Assembly (NCBI GenBank): GCA_002632325.1
Contig: NSJK01000001.1
Location: 62,001 to 126,000, forward strand
Reading direction: 5' to 3'
Origin: Lysobacterales bacterium
Lineage (GTDB): Bacteria > Pseudomonadota > Gammaproteobacteria > Xanthomonadales > Rhodanobacteraceae
DNA: 64,000 nucleotides
The notes below the pieces were generated by a model. The model worked only from the letters and a program-made list of their open reading frames with translations. It did not search any database and had not been told where the DNA came from. Position numbers and translations under genes: made by a program. Below are positions 1-9,398 of the stretch, in pieces. Position 1 is the stretch's first letter; every line of letters starts with the position of its first letter.

Positions 1-1154
1 CTGCGATCGCGCGCATGCGCGTGTTGCAGATCGACACCATCCACGTCGTCGCGCGCAGTCCCTATCTGGTGCTGTTCTCGCGTTTGGGCGATTACCGTCC
101 GCAGTGGCTCGACGAGGCGCTCGCCGAAGGCGCGATCTTCGAATGCTGGGCGCATGAAGCCTGCTTCGCACCGATCGCCGATCTCGCCTTGCATCGCGCC
201 GAGATGGGAGAGGGCGCGCGCTCGTCGCATTGGGCGATGCGCAGCGCGCAGCGCACGCATGCGGCGCAGGCGCAGGCATTGGCGCAATTGCTCACAAGAA
301 TTCGCGAGCAGGGGCCAGTGAAATCCTCGGACTTTCGTCGTGACGCCGGTGCCACCAGTGCCTGGTGGGGCTGGAAGGACGAGAAGCGTTGGCTCGAAGC
401 CTTGTTTGCGCGCGGCGAGCTCATGATCGCGCGGCGCGAGAACTTCCAGCGTGTCTACGACCTACGTGAACGCGTGCTCGCAAAGGCGCGGCTACGCCAT
501 CTCGTCGATGAACGCGTGCTCGATGCCGCCGAGCGCGAGCGCGCCTTTGTGCTCGCTGCGGTGCGCGCCTTGGGCATCACGCAAGCACGCTGGATCAACG
601 ATTATTTCCGCAGGGGCGGCAAGCTGCGTGACGAACGACTCGACGAGTTTGTCGAGCGCGGCGAACTGCTGCGCGTCGAAGTCGGCCATTGGGACGCGCC
701 GGCCTATGTGCATGCCGAGCACGCCGATCTGCTCGCTGCCGCACGCGCGGGCCGACTGCGCGCGACGCACGTGAGTCTGCTGTCACCCTTCGATCCGCTG
801 GTCTGGGATCGCGAACGGGCGGCGACGATGTTCGGCTTCGACTACCGGCTCGAGTGCTACACCCCGGCGCCCAAGCGGCGTCATGGTTATTACGTCTTGC
901 CGATCCTGCATCGTGGGCAGTTGGTTGGTCGCCTTGATGCGAAGGCGCATCGAGAGGAGGGGCGATTCGAGATCAAGTCGCTGTCGCTGCAGGATGACGT
1001 GGTCGGTGACGCCGTGCTGGCCGATGCGCTGGCGCGCGCAATCAGCCAATGCGCGCGCTGGCATGGCACGCCGCGCGTCACACTCGGGCAGGCCGCGCCA
1101 CGTGCATTCGCCGCCTTGCTGCGCTCGGCATTACGCACCGCCGATACCGTTTGA
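1..1154 (+). CDS. ycaQ: YcaQ/AlkX-type winged-helix DNA glycosylase, 5' end outside window
   Basis: Family members are winged-helix proteins that unhook DNA interstrand crosslinks and excise alkylated bases. The reading frame is open from base 3, and the text LQIDTIHVVARSPYLVLFSR matches the point about 40 residues into E. coli YcaQ. The ATG at 15 is therefore internal and the true start lies before the window. The Q-x-D element of the family (LQID) is visible, followed by the conserved WAHEACF stretch and a C-terminal LSPFDPLVWDR segment. About 384 codons are present, ending in TGA. The next gene starts 45 bp downstream on the same strand. Confidence 0.9.
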   Translation, partial: AIARMRVLQIDTIHVVARSPYLVLFSRLGDYRPQWLDEALAEGAIFECWAHEACFAPIADLALHRAEMGEGARSSHWAMRSAQRTHAAQAQALAQLLTRIREQGPVKSSDFRRDAGATSAWWGWKDEKRWLEALFARGELMIARRENFQRVYDLRERVLAKARLRHLVDERVLDAAERERAFVLAAVRALGITQARWINDYFRRGGKLRDERLDEFVERGELLRVEVGHWDAPAYVHAEHADLLAAARAGRLRATHVSLLSPFDPLVWDRERAATMFGFDYRLECYTPAPKRRHGYYVLPILHRGQLVGRLDAKAHREEGRFEIKSLSLQDDVVGDAVLADALARAISQCARWHGTPRVTLGQAAPRAFAALLRSALRTADTV

Positions 1155-1199
1155 AGCGCACAACACGTACCCTGCATCGCACCGGGCGGGGCCCGGATC

Positions 1200-1889
1200 G
1201 TGGATACTTTCGCCATGCTCTCAGCCGCCGACATCGTCATTCGCCTGTTGCTCGCTGCCGTGCTCGGCGCCGTGGTCGGCATCGAGCGCGAACGACATGA
1301 ATGGGCTGCGGGGCTGCGCACCCACATGCTGGTCTGCGTGGGCGCGGCACTCGCGATCATCGTCTCGGCATTCGGCTTTCGCGACGTGCTCGGCACGTCG
1401 GCGGTGGTGCTCGATCCCTCACGAATCGCCGCGCAGGTGATCAGCGGCATCGGCTTTCTCGGCGCTGGCACGATCATCTTTCTCGAACGCGAGAACGTGA
1501 TCCATGGCCTCACCACGGCAGCCGGATTGTGGGTGGTTGCCGCGGTCGGTCTTGCGGTCGGCGCGGGCATGTATCTGGCCGCGGGCGTCGCCACCGCGAT
1601 TGCCTGGATCACGCTTGCCGCGATCAAGCCGCTCGAGCGGCGCTATCTCGCACGGCCCGGCAAGGTGCGCATCCTCGCCACGCTCGATGCGGGCGCCGAC
1701 CTGCAGGCGATCCAGTCGATCCTCGCCGCCGATGGTCAGATTCCGCAGAAACTCACCCTGCGTCGGCACGCTGATGCCGACGAGGTCGAGCTTCTGCTCA
1801 CGCGCGGGATCGAGCCCGCCAGGCTCGCGCAACTGTCCGCGGCGCTGCGCGCAATCCCTGGACTGCGCGCGATCGAAGTGCAGCGTTGA
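1200..1889 (+). CDS. MgtC/SapB family inner-membrane protein
   Basis: 229 residues. The N-terminal half has the family layout of four or five hydrophobic helices with the signature GIERERHEWAAGLRTHMLV near residue 25 and GIGFLGAGTII near residue 85. A soluble C-terminal domain of about 80 residues resembles the ACT-like tail of some MgtC homologues. Family members act in the inner membrane and are linked to low-magnesium survival and, in pathogens, intramacrophage growth; the role here is unknown. The start used is GTG at 1200; ATG at 1215 is an alternative. It converges on rhlE with 11 bp between stops. Confidence 0.88.
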   Translation: MDTFAMLSAADIVIRLLLAAVLGAVVGIERERHEWAAGLRTHMLVCVGAALAIIVSAFGFRDVLGTSAVVLDPSRIAAQVISGIGFLGAGTIIFLERENVIHGLTTAAGLWVVAAVGLAVGAGMYLAAGVATAIAWITLAAIKPLERRYLARPGKVRILATLDAGADLQAIQSILAADGQIPQKLTLRRHADADEVELLLTRGIEPARLAQLSAALRAIPGLRAIEVQR

Positions 1890-1900
1890 TCACCGGAAAT

Positions 1901-3217
1901 TCAAGCCGGCCTTGAGTTGCGCTGGCCCGCAGGTTTGCGACGGCGTTTGCGTGCCTGGCCTGCGCCCGGTGCTGCTGTCTTGCCGGCGTGGTGGTGGCGC
2001 GCAGCGTTGCCGGACGGACGTGCGGGGCGCTGCTTCTGCGTCGGGCGCGCACTGGCGCCATCGTCGGTGCGCAGCTGGCGCGAGGGTTCGAAGCCGGCGA
2101 CCGGCACGATCTCGATCTCCTGCTTGAGCAGGCGGCGGATGTCGCGCAGCAGGCCTTCTTCCTCGTGGCTGACCAGCGAGATCGCCATGCCTTGCGCACC
2201 GGCGCGACCGGTGCGGCCGATGCGATGCACGTAGTCCTCGGCAACCATCGGCAGGTCGTGATTGATCACCAAGGGCAACTGGTCGATGTCGAGACCGCGT
2301 GCGGCGATGTCGGTGGCGACCAGCACGTGGATCTTGCCGTTCTTGAAATCGGCGAGTGCGCGCGTGCGCTGGTTCTGGCTCTTGTTGCCGTGAATCGCAG
2401 CGGCGCGCAGACCGGCCTTGTCGAGCATCTTGGCGAGCTTGTCGGCACCATGCTTGGTGCGACCGAACACGAGCGTCTGGCGTGCGTCGTTGGCGAGCAG
2501 GTGCAACAAGAGGTCGCGCTTGCGCGCGCTGTCGACCGGATGCACGCGATGGGCGACCGTCGCCGCGACTGAATTGGGCTTGGCGATCTGGATTTCGACC
2601 GGCGTGCGCATGAATTCGCTTGCCAGCGCCTTGATCTCGGGTGCGAAGGTCGCCGAAAACAGCCAGGTGATGCGATTCTGTCGCGGCAGGTGACCGAGGA
2701 TGCGCTTGATCGACGGCAGGAAGCCCATGTCGAGCATGCGATCGGCTTCATCGAGCACCAGGACTTCGACGCGCGAGAGGTCGACCGTACGCTGCTGGAT
2801 GTGGTCGATGAGGCGACCCGGTGTGGCGATGAGGATGTCGACGCCGCGACGCAGCGCGTCGATCTGCGGATTGATGCCGACACCGCCGAATACCGTGGTC
2901 GAACGCGCGCCGAGGTGCTTGCCGTAGGCGCGCACGCTGTCCTGGATCTGCGCGGCCAGTTCACGCGTTGGCGTGAGAATCAGGGCGCGCGGTGCCTTGG
3001 CTTGCGTGGGCTGACGTGCGCTGACGTAGAGGCGCTCGAGCAAGGGCAGGGCGAAGGCTGCAGTCTTGCCGGTGCCGGTCTGCGCGCCCGCGAGCAGGTC
3101 GCGGCCTTCGAGCGCAGGCGGAATTGCCGCGGACTGAATCGGCGTGGGCTCGGTGTAGCCCTGTTCGGTCAGCGCACGCAGCAGGGCGGGCGCAAGGCCG
3201 AGGTTCTGGAATGACAT
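1901..3217 (-). CDS. rhlE: DEAD-box RNA helicase RhlE
   Basis: 438 residues. ATP-dependent RNA helicase with both RecA-like domains. Visible in order: Q motif (FQNLGL...TPIQ), Walker [34 protein letters not shown], and [11 protein letters not shown] basic, low-complexity tail of about 50 residues ([19 protein letters not shown]) is typical of RhlE proteins and probably contacts RNA. The start at 3217 is chosen because AAGGAG lies 8 bases upstream and the protein begins MSFQNLGL as in the family; the open frame extends further upstream without homology. The leader is long (see the non-coding entry at 3218-3675). Confidence 0.95.
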   Translation of the reverse strand: MSFQNLGLAPALLRALTEQGYTEPTPIQSAAIPPALEGRDLLAGAQTGTGKTAAFALPLLERLYVSARQPTQAKAPRALILTPTRELAAQIQDSVRAYGKHLGARSTTVFGGVGINPQIDALRRGVDILIATPGRLIDHIQQRTVDLSRVEVLVLDEADRMLDMGFLPSIKRILGHLPRQNRITWLFSATFAPEIKALASEFMRTPVEIQIAKPNSVAATVAHRVHPVDSARKRDLLLHLLANDARQTLVFGRTKHGADKLAKMLDKAGLRAAAIHGNKSQNQRTRALADFKNGKIHVLVATDIAARGLDIDQLPLVINHDLPMVAEDYVHRIGRTGRAGAQGMAISLVSHEEEGLLRDIRRLLKQEIEIVPVAGFEPSRQLRTDDGASARPTQKQRPARPSGNAARHHHAGKTAAPGAGQARKRRRKPAGQRNSRPA

Positions 3218-3675
3218 GGTGTTGCTCCTTGAGATTGAACACCGCGCGCACGGCAGCGACCTGTCTGTGACAGGGCGCGCGATGAATCGCGATGAGCCGG
3301 TTGCAATGACCGGCGATGTCGCAGCGTTCCCGATGACCGCGCTGCAGACACTGGATGGGCGGATCACGACGACCGACAGGGTCGCGGATTCCGGATTTGT
3401 GGCGACGAAGGCCGAACGGCGTGGTGTCACCGGGCTTGCGTGAAACGCTTGCCGGCAGGGACACCCGAGGGAAGATCGCGAAAGCGGCGCTACAAACGCG
3501 GCGCATTGTACGGGATTTTCCGAGCGACTGCGCCGACGATCCACGGCGGTTCAGGCACGCGACAGCAGGGGCTGGTCGCTAGAATGCCCTGCATGCGTAC
3601 ACGTGCCTTGCTTGCCATGGGTCGGCCGACTCGATCGATGAACCTCGATTTTCCCTTGTCCGCCGGTTCACTCGC
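3218..3675. other. 458-bp non-coding region between divergent rhlE and hslR
   Basis: No convincing gene is visible. On the minus strand a -10-like TACAAT lies near 3506-3511, which would give rhlE an untranslated leader of roughly 280 bases, although no good -35 is seen. On the plus strand TAGAAT near 3581 could serve hslR. A long leader would suit autoregulation of a helicase gene, but this is inference only. Confidence 0.4.
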
Positions 3676-4101
3676 GTGAATCAGGTGGCGCGCGAAGCAG
3701 CGACATCCGCGGTCGCGGCGGGCGTGCGTCTGGATGTCTGGCTGTGGGCTGCGCGCTTCTTCAAGACGCGCGCCTTGGCCAAACAGGCCGCCGATGGGGG
3801 GCGCATCGAGGTCAATGGCGCGAGCGGCAAACCGTCTCGTGCCCTGCATGTCGGTGATTGCCTGCGCATCACGCGCGGCGAGGAACACTTCGAGATCGAA
3901 TTGCTTGCACTCAGCGATCGGCGTGGCCCGGCGAGTGTCGCGCAAACCCTCTACCGCGAAACCGCGCAGAGTCTGGCCGCGCGTCAGGCCATCGCCGAGC
4001 AGAAGCGCATGCAGGGCGCTGCGCCTGCGCATCCGGGCAAGCGGCCCGACAAGCGCGCGCGGCGCTTGATCCTCGCGCTGGGTGATCTCGACATGTCGTG
4101 A
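3676..4101 (+). CDS. hslR: Hsp15-like S4-domain RNA-binding protein
   Basis: 141 residues. The S4 domain starts at about residue 18 with VRLDVWLWAARFFKTRALA, followed by IEVNG and RALHVGDCLRI, the classic S4 fold. In E. coli Hsp15 binds stalled 50S subunits that carry nascent chain and tRNA, and recycles them. The C-terminal 40 residues are basic (KRPDKRARR), as in the family. The start is GTG at 3676, with GTG at 3685 possible; neither has a strong ribosome site. Length agrees with E. coli HslR (about 133). Confidence 0.9.
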   Translation: MNQVAREAATSAVAAGVRLDVWLWAARFFKTRALAKQAADGGRIEVNGASGKPSRALHVGDCLRITRGEEHFEIELLALSDRRGPASVAQTLYRETAQSLAARQAIAEQKRMQGAAPAHPGKRPDKRARRLILALGDLDMS

Positions 4102-4208
4102 GGCCCGCGCCGTCGCGGCGCATGCGGCGGGCTTGGGGATCGATCAGATGTGTGCAGCCGATCCGCCATTGAATGGCGAATCGGCCGCATGCATGCCTGA
4201 AGGTCAGG

Positions 4209-5942
4209 CTATCGGGCCACGCTCGCACGACTCGCTGTTGGCCGGCCGTTGCGTCCGGCGCTGCATTCCAAGCTGTTGTCGCCCGAGTCGAAACCATCGG
4301 CAAAGATCAGCTCGTGCCGCAGCGGGTGTGGATAGGGGTAGGGCTGATACTGCGAGTAGGCGCCCCACTGATCGTCATCCTGAGCCTGCGGCGCACGATT
4401 GAAGTAGTCCCTGTCTTCGGCGATCAGGCGTGGGTAACAGGTCTCATCATCCATGTAGGTGTTGGGGCTCGCATTGCCGTTGTTCGTGACGTGGCCGGTG
4501 TTGTTCCAGAAAAAGCTCTTGCCCTGAAAGCCGACCTGGTAGGGTGCCGGATAATCAAATTCGTGGCATCTGTCGTTGCCCTCCCACGAAACCAGTGGAT
4601 TGGTGAACAACCAGTTGGCGGCCTTGGGATCCGCGGGTGGTGGACGATCGCCGCGATCGAATTGATTGCAGAAGTACATGCCATTGCCGCCACGCATGTT
4701 GCTCGCAGCAGGATTGGCTTCATTGCCGTTTTCGTTGAGATAGGTATCGTTCGTCATCTTGACCAGATTGTCATAGACCTCCCAACTGCGGCTGCCGGAC
4801 TGGGTCTCATTCCACGGAACGTTCGCGTTGGCCTCGTAGGGGCCGTGAGCATCGATCTGACCATCCTGGAATGTGTGGAGGAGAGCGGGGTTACGCTCTG
4901 AATTGGTGCGCCAGACCACCATCTCATTATGGCGAGCGACATAGCGTGATCCCTCGTTGGAGGCAACGCTGTGACGCGAGCCGGAGATGTAGTTGTCCTC
5001 GACGTACACCGCGTTGGCGCTGCCCAGATCGAGTGCTGGCCAGTAGAAAGCATTCACGTTGCCGGTCCAGCCTTGAATCGACACGCCATAGCCGTAGCCA
5101 TTCATCCAATTGTCGAGAATCTCGTTGTTGTAGATCACACCGCGCGAATCCATGCCCTTGACCACAATGCCCGCGTAGGTGAACTTGCTGATGCGCGCAT
5201 CATGAACCTTGAAATCCTGACAGTTGCCGCGCAGCTCCAGACCGCGCGAATAGCGTTCGTTGCGCAGGTGGCCGGCGCTGTCCACCGGGCCCTTGAAATG
5301 GATGTCGGAAAATTCAACCTTCTGACCGTCGTTGCAGTCGAAGGTGATGATCGCGGCAGGATTGTTGTCACTCAGAACCGGGCCGCCATCGTTGGCGCCG
5401 CTGCGCGTGATCGTCGTGGCATCGCGCCCGGCGCCCTTGATCCAGATGCTGGCCTTGTCATCGACGACGATGAGGCCGGTCCCCCAGTCGCAACTGCCAG
5501 CCGGGATCAGCACCTTGCCGCTGCCGCCCGCGGGAATCTGGTCGATCGCAGCCTGCACGTCGTTGCGGCTGCAGCTGGCAGCGACGATGCCTTCGTCGTC
5601 GACGATGGTGAGCGTGGCGCGCGGCTCGGCGCTGGCGTGCTCGCCGTTCACGTCGTACACCTCGACGTTGTATTCGCCGGCATCGGCTTGGGTGACCGAA
5701 GCGATCGTGCAGGTGGCGGTGGTGTCGCAGCGATCGATGCTGGTGACCGTGCCATCGGTCGCCCAGTGATACCAGTGGTAGTTGAACGGCGTGGCGCCGG
5801 TGGCGCCCACCGTAAAGCTCGCCGATTCGCCCAAGCGCACCTGCACACTGACGGGCGGCGTGACGACGGGTGGTGCGGCGACGGCGAAAGAGCCGCAGAA
5901 CGAGCTGGCTACGGCAAGGAAAAGGGGATGGCGAAGCGACAT
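4209..5942 (-). CDS. Secreted right-handed beta-helix protein with N-terminal Ig-like domain
   Basis: 577 residues. The start at 5942 gives a clear signal peptide (MSLRHPLFLAVASSFCGSF, cleavage after AVAA). Residues about 25-105 look like an Ig-like domain (GESASFTVGATG...ADAGEYNVEVYD). The rest resembles pectate-lyase-type parallel beta-helix proteins, with short repeats such as SRGVIYNNEI and HSVASNEGSRYVARHNEM. No catalytic set could be assigned, so a polysaccharide-binding or degrading role is only inferred. The C-terminus contains LIFADGFDSGDNS, a DGF(D/E) motif also present in the Kelch protein at 15569. The open frame extends upstream to 6134, but that part reads through hairpins and is not credible coding sequence. 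Confidence 0.75.
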   Translation of the reverse strand: MSLRHPLFLAVASSFCGSFAVAAPPVVTPPVSVQVRLGESASFTVGATGATPFNYHWYHWATDGTVTSIDRCDTTATCTIASVTQADAGEYNVEVYDVNGEHASAEPRATLTIVDDEGIVAASCSRNDVQAAIDQIPAGGSGKVLIPAGSCDWGTGLIVVDDKASIWIKGAGRDATTITRSGANDGGPVLSDNNPAAIITFDCNDGQKVEFSDIHFKGPVDSAGHLRNERYSRGLELRGNCQDFKVHDARISKFTYAGIVVKGMDSRGVIYNNEILDNWMNGYGYGVSIQGWTGNVNAFYWPALDLGSANAVYVEDNYISGSRHSVASNEGSRYVARHNEMVVWRTNSERNPALLHTFQDGQIDAHGPYEANANVPWNETQSGSRSWEVYDNLVKMTNDTYLNENGNEANPAASNMRGGNGMYFCNQFDRGDRPPPADPKAANWLFTNPLVSWEGNDRCHEFDYPAPYQVGFQGKSFFWNNTGHVTNNGNASPNTYMDDETCYPRLIAEDRDYFNRAPQAQDDDQWGAYSQYQPYPYPHPLRHELIFADGFDSGDNSLECSAGRNGRPTASRASVAR

Positions 5943-6056
5943 GGATGAACCCTGGACGGCGCCCGGAAGATGCGGGCGCGCGATTGGAGCACGGAGCTTC
6001 CGTTGGCGGACATCCACAAAATTGCGGATGTGCCATTTGGTCATGAGGCTTAGCAG

Positions 6057-6220
6057 GATGCTGAAAAAGTCCATCCTGGACTTCTTCAGCTCGCCGAGTC
6101 CGGTACATGCCCGGACTCGTCTCCGACGAATCATTCACTTGCGTGATCGATTCGCGTGCAGTGCATCCCTGCACTGCTCTAACAGGCTGCTGAAAAGGGT
6201 CTTTAAGCAGCCTGTTAGAT
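6057..6220. repeat. Array of five consecutive stem-loops
   Basis: Intergenic. Five inverted repeats follow one another. The first has arms GCTGAAAAAGTCC and GGACTTCTTCAGC. The second has CGAGTCCGG and CCGGACTCG. The third has CGAATC and GATTCG. The fourth has GCAGTGCA and TGCACTGC. The fifth has TAACAGGCTGCT and AGCAGCCTGTTA (6179-6219). The last lies 34 bp beyond the stop of the dehydrogenase gene. Such a run suggests a structured RNA or a multicopy intergenic repeat rather than a simple terminator, since no T-tract follows. Confidence 0.65.
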
Positions 6221-6253
6221 GATGCCGCTGCGGACTCTGCCCCGCGGCCGGCA

Positions 6254-7066
6254 TCAGTCCGGCGTCTGCTTGCGTATCGCGCCGGACTCGCGACCGATCA
6301 GCCACAGCGCGAGGCGGTCTGGCATCAACTTGAACAGTGTCTTGATGAGGCGGTTGATGCGGCCATTGATGTAGACCGCCTCACCGCGTTCGACAGCGTC
6401 CACGCCCTGACGCGCCACCGTGGCTGCATCCATCCACATCCAGCGCGGCAGTTTCGACATCATCTGCCGCGAGCCGGTGACGTCGTGGAATTCGGAGTAG
6501 GTGAATCCAGGACACAGCGCGCAGGTGTGGATGCCGTCGCCGCGGTATTCCAGATGCAGGGTCTGCGAGAGCTTGATCAGATACGCCTTGGCGCCCGCAT
6601 ACAGGGATTGCCCGGCCGATCCGGGCACGTGGCCTGCGAGCGAAGCCACGTTGATGATGCGGCCATGTCCGTGCTCGCGCATCGCCGGCATCAGGCGGTG
6701 GCACAGTTCGGTGGGCGCGCGCATCAGCACCTGGATGAAATCGGCATGCACCGACCATGGCTGACTGAGGAAGTAGCCGGGAACACCGTAGCCGGCATTG
6801 TTGACCAGATAGTCGATGTGCAATCCGCGACGGGCGATTTCCGTGCACAACTCCGACACCGCGTGCTCGTGGGCCAGATCGCAGGCGATGATCTCCACGC
6901 GAATCCCGTGCGCGTTGCGCAAATCATCCGCAAGGTTCCGCAGCCGGTCCTCGCGGCGAGCGGTGAGCACGAGATCGTGACCGCGTGAGGCGAGCTCGCG
7001 CGCAAACGCGGCACCGATGCCGGCCGATGCGCCCGTGATCAAGGCATAGGCTGTCTGCGCATTCAT
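6254..7066 (-). CDS. Short-chain dehydrogenase/reductase (SDR)
   Basis: 270 residues. Classical NAD(P)-binding Rossmann enzyme: the glycine motif TGASAGIG near residue 12, LVNNAGYG near residue 90, catalytic Ser in INVASLAG, and YAGAK giving the Y-x-x-x-K pair near residue 157. The substrate is unknown. The start at 7066 is chosen because AGGAGG lies 5-10 bases upstream and the Rossmann motif then sits at the usual distance; an extension to 7090 adds nothing recognisable. The C-terminus is basic (RLIKTLFKLMPDRLALWL), perhaps membrane-associated, as in some DltE-like SDRs. Confidence 0.9.
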   Translation of the reverse strand: MNAQTAYALITGASAGIGAAFARELASRGHDLVLTARREDRLRNLADDLRNAHGIRVEIIACDLAHEHAVSELCTEIARRGLHIDYLVNNAGYGVPGYFLSQPWSVHADFIQVLMRAPTELCHRLMPAMREHGHGRIINVASLAGHVPGSAGQSLYAGAKAYLIKLSQTLHLEYRGDGIHTCALCPGFTYSEFHDVTGSRQMMSKLPRWMWMDAATVARQGVDAVERGEAVYINGRINRLIKTLFKLMPDRLALWLIGRESGAIRKQTPD

Positions 7067-7268
7067 GCGGGGCCTCCTGGAAGTGATCAAGATGAGCGGC
7101 GTTGTGACGATTGTCCGGGAACTGTGGGCACGTCAGGCTGACCTTGATGCGTTTGCGCGGGCGATGGGATGCTGGCCGGGCCGGGCGCGATCCCGAATGC
7201 GCGATGTGGTGGTGGCGATGCCCTTGCAAATCCGGGCTCCTGCTGCGTCTGTCCGGGTTGGAGCTGCT

Positions 7269-9398
7269 TCATTTGGCGGCGGAGAAGATCGCATCGCCTG
7301 TTTCCGGCAGGCGCGGCGCTGGAAGCTCCGCAACGAAGCGCTCGAAGTCGGGCAGCAGGAGAAGGTTGGCATAGCCGCTCAAATGATCGCCGTCTGCATA
7401 CAGTGGCTTTCCATCCATCCAGGCGGCGCAGGTCGTGCCCGGGCACAGGATCGGCAGCGGGTCCCAGACGTAGGTCGATTCAAGACGGTAGGTGATCGCA
7501 GCGAGACTATCGCGCACTTGAGCGCCGTAGCGGAGTGTTTCATCGCGGGGCACCGTCAGGCCCCTTTGGCAGATCGGATTGCCTGCATTGAACCAATCGG
7601 CGCAGCGATAGGGCGTTGCATGGAGGATTGGTGCGGGCGATGTCAAGATGACGCGGACGCCGCGAGCAACGACAGGGCCGAGTATGTCGATCAGGGCAGC
7701 AGTCGCACCTTGGCGCGACTGTCGTGCGGCAGGGCTGGTCATCATTGACCAGGCGATTGCCTCGTCGCGCAGCGCAAATTGGTCCGTCCACCTGGCCACC
7801 CGCAACGACGCCAGCAACAGGATGTCGTTTGGTTGGGCGTTGGCAATGATGTGCTAGATTGATGTCGCGTTGCCTTGCGGGCAAAGGCCGCCCTCTCGTT
7901 CGGGCTGCAGGCTTGCAAACGTGCACCCCAAATTCTGATGGAACTCTACGGTTGCGCCGGTGAGCAGCACGTAGCGCGACATCATCTTCCAGAGTGCCGT
8001 GGCGTGCGAGTCCCCCATCACGATGATTCTCGGTGGCGCCGGCTGCGGAGCGGGGCAGCCTTGCCGCGAAAGGGTCATGATCGTGATCGGCTTGACTTGG
8101 CCGATCTGCGCGTTTTGCGCAACCAGGACGCAGCCTGGCCGCTTCGGAAGCGTCGAATCCAGATTCGACTGCCAATCGTCCATATGGTGGGCGACAGTGC
8201 TGAGCGAGATGCGTGCCTGCGCCGCGTGAATCGCCTTGCCGGTCGACCAGCTCAGAAGCATCACCACCAGTCCACAGGCGACGATGGCGGGTCGCGGCCA
8301 GCGCATCAGGAAGGTCGAATAGCGCAACGGGCGTTCGACGAAACGAGTGGACAATGCAGCCAGCGCAAAAGTGACGCCGATGCCGACCAGCATCTGCAAG
8401 GGAGTGTCGATTCCAATCGTCCAGCGCATCAGCACGAACACCGGCCAATGCCACAGATAAAGCGAGTAGGAGGCACGGCCGATCCAGGTCAGCGGCTTGG
8501 TGCCAAGCATACGGCTCAGCCAGGTGCCGGTGTTTGCGTGCATACCCGCGATCAGCGCGACGGTCGCGATGACTGAAAGGAGCGGATGCGGGGCAGGAAC
8601 CGGGCTGGTGGTGGCCTTGACCAAGGTATACGCGAGCAGCAGCGCGCCACACCATGCGATCGCGCTGCGGGCCCATGCGGGAATGCGGACGACTGCCGCG
8701 GCGCACTGGAACAGCAACACGCCGGCGGCAAGCTCCCACAGGCGTGGCGCAATCAAATAGAAGGCCGCGGTCGGATCGTGTCGTGCCAGTTTCGTTGCCC
8801 AGAGGTAAGACCCCACCAAGGCTGCCGTGGTGACCGCAGTAGCTGCCAGCCGCCAGCGAGGTCCGCGCGTCCAGACGAAAAACAGCAAGGGAAAGAGCAG
8901 ATAGAACTGCTCCTCGACGCCCAGCGACCAAGTGTGCATGAATGGGTTGTAGTCGATGGTCGCTGAAAAATACTGCTCGCGATTGCGCGCAAGAAAGAAG
9001 TTGCTGATACCGAAGAAGGCATGGGCTCCGGTTCTTTCCACGGCAGTCCCGAGCCAAACCGGAGGAACAAACAGCGTCGTCAGCAGCATCGTCGCCAGCA
9101 GGCAGACGAGCAGTGCCGGCAGGATGCGCAGCATCCGGCGCGAATAGAAAAAGGCAAGAAAATGCCCGAGATGACCACCGTTCCAGTTCGCCACCGAATG
9201 ACTCACCACGAAACCGGAGATCACGAAGAAGACATCGACGCCAAGGAAACCGCCGGGGAGCCAAGTTTCGCGCAGGTGAAAGGCGATCACGGCTAGAACT
9301 GCAATTGCGCGCAAGCCGTCGATATGGGCAAAGTGGCGTGTCGGCGCGCCCGCGGTCGCCGGAGAAGGGGCGCAATCCATTGCATTTGCCTGCCTCAT
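7269..9398 (-). pseudogene. OafA-type acyltransferase (AT3-SGNH) interrupted by an in-frame amber codon
   Basis: Membrane O-acyltransferase with an AT3 domain (HIDGLRAIAVLAVIAFH at the start, about ten hydrophobic helices, HTWSLGVEEQFYLLFPLL) fused to a C-terminal SGNH esterase-like domain. The SGNH nucleophile block MGDSHATALW is present, then TAG at 7854-7856 stops translation after NATSI. The same frame continues as HIIANAQPNDILLLASLR and on to the second SGNH block DGDHLSGYA, ending at 7269. No base is inserted or lost: it is a single stop codon. Without readthrough the product (about 514 residues) keeps the membrane domain but loses the catalytic Asp-His. The start ATG at 9398 overlaps the mutS stop as ATGA. 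Relatives modify lipopolysaccharide or peptidoglycan sugars. Confidence 0.85.

Noticed and set aside
6176..6222. Integron attC-like site (AAC...GTTAGAT around a long inverted repeat)
   Set aside because: The right end fits GTTRRRY but the left end does not fit RYYYAAC, the stem is too short and regular, and there is no integron integrase nearby.
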